From Altererythrobacter sp. (GTDB taxonomy: Bacteria; Pseudomonadota; Alphaproteobacteria; Sphingomonadales; Sphingomonadaceae): a stretch of 10,365 nt of DNA. The stretch spans positions 1 to 10,365 of the forward strand of contig JALZVZ010000267.1 in the NCBI GenBank assembly GCA_023299945.1. Reading direction: 5' to 3'. Position 1 is the first letter of the stretch, and every line of letters begins with the position of its first letter. The position numbers and the translations under genes are program-made. The notes under the pieces are model-generated. The model did no database searches, was not told where the DNA came from, and saw only the letters and a program-made list of their open reading frames with translations. Of the stretch, positions 7,266-10,365 are shown in pieces.

Positions 7266-8915
7266 ATGTCAGACATCGCTCAAACAGCGGAAATGCGCGA
7301 GCCAAGCAAAAATGAAATCAAGCTTGTTATCGGTGCCAGCTCGGCCGGTACGGTTTTTGAATGGTATGATTTCTTCATCTACGGAACGCTGGCCTACATT
7401 TTGAAAGATGTGTTCTACGCGACTGACAATGAAACGCTTGGTTTGCTGCTGGTTTGGTCGACTTTTGCCATTGGCTTTGCCTTTCGCCCAATTGGCGCGA
7501 TCCTGTTCGGCTTTTTAGGCGATAGGCTAGGGCGCAAGTACACCTTCCTCGTGACTGTCACATTGATGGGCATTGCGACCGCAGGTGTCGGCCTAATCCC
7601 CAGCATTGAAACCATTGGCATTGCGGCTCCCATCATCATCATCCTGCTTCGGGTTATTCAGGGGCTGGCGCTGGGCGGTGAATATGGCGGCGCGGCGATC
7701 TATGTCGCTGAACATGCTCCGCCAGAAAAGCGCGGCTTTTACACCAGCTTCATCCAAGCCAGCGTTGTCGGCGGATTTGTGTTGTCGATTGCCGTCGTGC
7801 TGGCCTGCCGGTTCTTAATTCCTGAAGAAGCCTTCCGCGATTGGGGCTGGCGCGTGCCGTTTCTGCTGTCGATTATCCTGCTCGCCATATCGCTGTGGAT
7901 GCGGTTGAAACTGTCGGAAAGCCCCGTGTTCCAAGCGATGAAAGATGCAGGCGAAACCGCGGGCAATCCCTTCATCGAAAGCTTCACTTACCCCGGCAAT
8001 AAAAAGCGTATTTTCGTGGCTTTGTTTGGCGTGTCCGGCGTCCTGACGACGATCTGGTACACTGCCTATTTCTCTGGCATGTCCTTCCTTCGCGGGCCGA
8101 TGCATGTCGATGATTTGACGGTCGAACTGATCCTATTTGTCAGCGGTATGATCGCGATGGTGCTCTACCTGATTGTAGGTGCATGGTCAGACAAAGTCGG
8201 ACGCAAAAAACCGATCATCATTGGTGCACTTGCAACGTTGGCGCTGCTGTTCCCGGTCTTTTGGGGCATGGGTAGCCTTGCCAATCCGGGCCTTGCGCAA
8301 GCAGCTGCGGCGGCGCCAGTTGCGGTCTCTGGCCCGCAATGTGTAACCGATCCCTTCGCCGAACTGTTCGACCGTGAACAGACGACTTGCGGTAACGTTC
8401 TGCAGACGCTGACTGCGGCTGGTGTGCCGTATTCCTTGGAAGCAGGAGATGCGCTCAAGCTAACAGCGGGTGGTGATGAAATCACGATCGACCCAGCTTG
8501 GGCAAAGGATAATGCGGCGCTAAAAGCAGGCATTCTGGGCGGCCTCACGCAATATGGTTTCAACTTTGAAAAGCAGCAGCCAGCCTTCATCAACATCGTC
8601 GGCATCGTTGCATTGCTGCTTGTCTTGTCAGTGCTTTCCGCGCTGACATATGGCTCGGTCGCGGCGCTGCTATCAGAGATGTTCCCGCCGAAAATCCGCT
8701 ACAGTTCCATGTCGATCCCATACCATATTGGCGCAGGCTATTTGGGCGGCTTCCTGCCACTCATCGCAGGCGTAATCGTGGCCAGTACTGGCGATATTTA
8801 TGCCGGGCTGTGGTACACTTGGGTGATCGTAGCGGTCGGCGTTTTGGTCGCATGGTGGGGGCTTGCTGGCGGACCGCCAACAGACTTTAGCGACGAATAT
8901 ACAAACAATGGCTGA
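7266..8915 (+). CDS. MFS transporter, metabolite:H+ symporter (MHS) type
   Basis: This 549-residue inner-membrane protein has about 12 predicted helices. FEWYDFFIYG (31-40) in the first helix is the hallmark of the MHS family (ProP, KgtP, ShiA, citrate carriers). GDRLGRK (85-91) and SDKVGRKK (308-315) are the paired MFS loop motifs, and RVIQGLALGGEYGGAA (129-144) is also typical. The family usually has about 420-500 residues. The excess here is an insert of about 100 residues (roughly 340-440) between predicted helices 8 and 9... placed outside the membrane by topology, with cysteines C359 and C375 that could form a disulfide. A GGGGGA ribosome binding site at 7257-7262 precedes the ATG closely. 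Substrate cannot be read from sequence; small carboxylates or amino-acid-like solutes are the family norm. Its last codons overlap the alr start. Confidence 0.94.
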   Translation: MSDIAQTAEMREPSKNEIKLVIGASSAGTVFEWYDFFIYGTLAYILKDVFYATDNETLGLLLVWSTFAIGFAFRPIGAILFGFLGDRLGRKYTFLVTVTLMGIATAGVGLIPSIETIGIAAPIIIILLRVIQGLALGGEYGGAAIYVAEHAPPEKRGFYTSFIQASVVGGFVLSIAVVLACRFLIPEEAFRDWGWRVPFLLSIILLAISLWMRLKLSESPVFQAMKDAGETAGNPFIESFTYPGNKKRIFVALFGVSGVLTTIWYTAYFSGMSFLRGPMHVDDLTVELILFVSGMIAMVLYLIVGAWSDKVGRKKPIIIGALATLALLFPVFWGMGSLANPGLAQAAAAAPVAVSGPQCVTDPFAELFDREQTTCGNVLQTLTAAGVPYSLEAGDALKLTAGGDEITIDPAWAKDNAALKAGILGGLTQYGFNFEKQQPAFINIVGIVALLLVLSVLSALTYGSVAALLSEMFPPKIRYSSMSIPYHIGAGYLGGFLPLIAGVIVASTGDIYAGLWYTWVIVAVGVLVAWWGLAGGPPTDFSDEYTNNG

Positions 8916-9972
8916 AGCCCCGCCGCCAAATTTGCGGCTTCGGATTGATCGTCAAGCACTGGCGCATAATTACCGCGCGCTTGATGAAATGTCTGGAGAC
9001 GCGAAGGCAGGCGCGGCGGTCAAAGCCAATTGCTATGGGCTGGGCGTGGGCACCTGTGTGCCGGTGCTCCGTGATGCCGGCGCAGTAATGTTTTTTGTGG
9101 CGCATTGGGGCGAAGTCGCACCGCTGCTGCCGCATATGGAAGCTGGCAATATCAGAGTTCTGCACGGCGCCGGCAATGCTCAGGAAGCCGGATATGCAAA
9201 AGCCATTGGCGCGGTTCCAGTCGTAAACTCGCTGCATCAGGCCCGGCTGTGGAGCGAGGCTGGCGGCGGGCTTTGCGACCTCATGGTCGACACCGGCATC
9301 AACCGCTTGGGTATTTCGCCAGATGAGATCGGCGATCCCGCCATACAAGCCCTCAAAGTGGATTGCCTCATGTCGCATCTCGCCTGCGCCGATGAAGACA
9401 GCCCAATGAATGCGCGCCAACTTGCCGCATTCAAAAGCTGCACGGGATCAGTTTCGCATCAGCGGCTTAGTCTTGCGAACAGCGCAGGTATTGCATTGGG
9501 CGCAGATTACGCATTCGATGTGACCCGTCCAGGATTGTCGCTTTATGGCGGGATCGCACGGCCGGAATTGGCGCAAGTGATCCGCCAAGTTGCATATCCG
9601 CAAGCCGCCATAATCCAAAAACGTGCGCTGTCCGCAGGCGAGGGGGTTGGTTATAATTGCACCTTTACCGCACCTGCTGCGATGAATGTGGGCGTGGTTT
9701 CCATCGGCTATGCCGACGGTTTCCTGCGCAGTTGGAATATCGGGACTGATGGCGCAATAGGCGGCGCATATTTGCTGCACGGTGACAAGCACCTGCCTGT
9801 GCTTGGCAAAATATCGATGGATATGATTGTCGCGGACTTGTCACAGGCTCCTGAATTGGCAGAGGGCGATTGGCTTTCGCTGCCCTATATGTTGCAGGCT
9901 GCTGCGCAGCAAAGCTCTGTTTCTCAATATGAATTACTGACAATGCTCGGCCAAAGGTTCGGGCGCATCTAG
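8908..9972 (+). CDS. alr: Alanine racemase (PLP-dependent)
   Basis: This 354-residue enzyme interconverts L- and D-alanine in the cytosol, supplying D-Ala for peptidoglycan. The PLP lysine is K39 in AVKANCYGLG. The catalytic tyrosine from the partner subunit is Y249 in GVGYNCTF. R207 in TRPGLSLYGG is the PLP-contacting arginine. SLANSAG, GYADGFLR and KISMDM (M304, D305) complete the family pattern. The residue before VDTGINRLG, usually the carbamylated lysine in the Bacillus enzyme, is M126. The ATG at 8908 overlaps the transporter stop by eight bases and gives the natural start MAEAPPPNLRLRID; a TTG at 8863 would only prolong it within the transporter gene. The length is slightly short for the family, but both domains are present. 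Coupling to the transporter suggests joint expression. Confidence 0.94.
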   Translation: MAEAPPPNLRLRIDRQALAHNYRALDEMSGDAKAGAAVKANCYGLGVGTCVPVLRDAGAVMFFVAHWGEVAPLLPHMEAGNIRVLHGAGNAQEAGYAKAIGAVPVVNSLHQARLWSEAGGGLCDLMVDTGINRLGISPDEIGDPAIQALKVDCLMSHLACADEDSPMNARQLAAFKSCTGSVSHQRLSLANSAGIALGADYAFDVTRPGLSLYGGIARPELAQVIRQVAYPQAAIIQKRALSAGEGVGYNCTFTAPAAMNVGVVSIGYADGFLRSWNIGTDGAIGGAYLLHGDKHLPVLGKISMDMIVADLSQAPELAEGDWLSLPYMLQAAAQQSSVSQYELLTMLGQRFGRI

Positions 9973-10005
9973 CACATTTCATGAGGCGGCCAATGCTGCG
10001 ATGTT

Positions 10006-10027
10006 GCACTGCACATTGTGCAAGTGC
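10006..10027. promoter_or_regulatory. TGC/GCA-rich imperfect palindrome, candidate PhaR operator
   Basis: Outer arms GCACT (10006-10010) and AGTGC (10023-10027) flank inner arms GCACA (10011-10015) and TGTGC (10017-10021), with one central T and one unpaired A at 10022. Within it TGCACA-T-TGTGCA is a perfect 13-base palindrome, and TTGCAC/GTGCAA (10004-10009/10018-10023) is another nested pair. No T-tract follows, so it does not look like a terminator for alr. It lies 36 bases before phaR. PhaR proteins bind TGC-rich sites and repress their own genes, so autoregulation is a reasonable inference. Confidence 0.5.
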
Positions 10028-10050
10028 TAAGGCGAGCACAATCGATCATC

Positions 10051-10056
10051 AAGGAA
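10051..10056 (+). promoter_or_regulatory. Ribosome binding site of phaR
   Basis: AAGGAA lies seven bases before the ATG at 10064 and supports that start, which gives the expected PhaR N-terminus. It also shows that phaR is translated independently of alr. Confidence 0.65.
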
Positions 10057-10063
10057 ATGCAAA

Positions 10064-10365
10064 ATGGCCAAAAAGGCTAAGGACGACGGCGGCGCCGTAA
10101 TCATCAAGAAATACGCCAATCGGCGGCTCTATAACACCAGCTCATCCAGCTATATTACGCTCGATGATTTGGCCAAAATGGTGCGCGAAAATGTCGATTT
10201 TGAAGTCATTGACGCAAAGACGGGTGCCGATATTACGCATACAATCCTCACTCAGATCATCGTCGAAGAAGAAACAAATGGTGAGCAAATGCTTCCCGTC
10301 AGTTTCCTGCGTCAGTTGATCGGCATGTATGGCAATTCCATGCAATCACTCATGCCGTCTTATCT
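10064..10365 (+). CDS. phaR: Polyhydroxyalkanoate synthesis regulator PhaR, N-terminal part (partial)
   Basis: The gene runs off the window end; 100 codons plus two bases are present. IIKKYANRRLYNT (13-25), SSYITLDDLAKMVRE (28-42) and DAKTGADITHTILTQIIVEEE (50-70, given in the order seen) make up the highly conserved PHB_acc_N DNA-binding domain. The following segment, QMLPVSFLRQLIGMYG (75-90), begins the PHB_acc domain. PhaR is a cytosolic regulator that binds both DNA and polyhydroxyalkanoate granules. It represses phasin genes and often its own gene until polymer appears. The 91-base gap after alr, the separate ribosome binding site and the palindrome just upstream suggest its own promoter. 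No pha synthase or phasin gene is visible in the window. Confidence 0.97.
   Translation, partial: MAKKAKDDGGAVIIKKYANRRLYNTSSSSYITLDDLAKMVRENVDFEVIDAKTGADITHTILTQIIVEEETNGEQMLPVSFLRQLIGMYGNSMQSLMPSY

Noticed and set aside
8165..8605. A 146-codon minus-strand open frame opposite the transporter insert
   Set aside because: It is antisense to the transporter, with a low-complexity Ala/Ser-rich product and no ribosome binding site or recognisable domain.
8863..8907. An upstream TTG start that would lengthen alanine racemase by 15 residues
   Set aside because: The extension lies entirely within the transporter gene, has no homology-like sequence, and the ATG at 8908 gives the expected N-terminus.
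1..10365. Mobile elements, CRISPR arrays, tRNA or rRNA genes, prophage or toxin-antitoxin modules
   Set aside because: None was seen: gene gaps are all under 100 bases, no repeat arrays or transposase-like proteins appear, and base composition and codon use look uniform by eye.

Overview
This window reads as an ordinary chromosomal segment of an alphaproteobacterium, most likely order Sphingomonadales (an Erythrobacteraceae- or Sphingomonadaceae-like genome). This rests on the protein sequences (RadA, PhaR, the NifU-like scaffold and the patatin-like protein all look sphingomonad), the moderately high GC content, tight gene packing, and a GTTC-N7-GTTC motif matching the alphaproteobacterial LexA box. 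There is no rRNA, tRNA, insertion sequence, CRISPR array or prophage signal. The gene assignments come from reading the translations and recalled family motifs; no search was run.

Layout. Positions 1-159 are the 3' end of dnaJ. Six bases later comes a TPR-containing putative 2-oxoglutarate/Fe(II) oxygenase (166-1458), then a secreted metallo-beta-lactamase-fold hydrolase (1532-2422) with its own good ribosome binding site. A large patatin-like lipid hydrolase with a DUF3376-type C-terminus runs convergently on the minus strand (2470-4785). A 70-base divergent promoter region (4786-4855) separates it from radA and contains a perfect GTTC-N7-GTTC motif at 4825-4839, a candidate SOS operator.

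From 4856 to 9972 five plus-strand genes are packed with gaps of at most 34 bases or with overlap, probably as one transcription unit: radA (branch-migration/recombination helicase), cvpA (inner-membrane protein), a NifU-like Fe-S scaffold with a GTG start, an MHS-type MFS symporter with an extra extracytoplasmic insert, and alr (alanine racemase), whose start codon lies inside the transporter gene. In many alphaproteobacteria alr, radA, cvpA and purF sit together. Here alr lies downstream and purF is not in the expected place.

After a 91-base gap holding a strong TGC/GCA-rich imperfect palindrome (10006-10027), the window ends inside phaR, the regulator of polyhydroxyalkanoate storage. The palindrome is a good candidate for PhaR autoregulation.

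I see no clear undescribed multi-gene defence or mobile system. The best leads are the putative LexA box between the patatin gene and radA, the palindrome ahead of phaR, the transporter insert and the transporter-alr coupling, the non-canonical active-site residues in the scaffold and the racemase, and the dnaJ-linked oxygenase.
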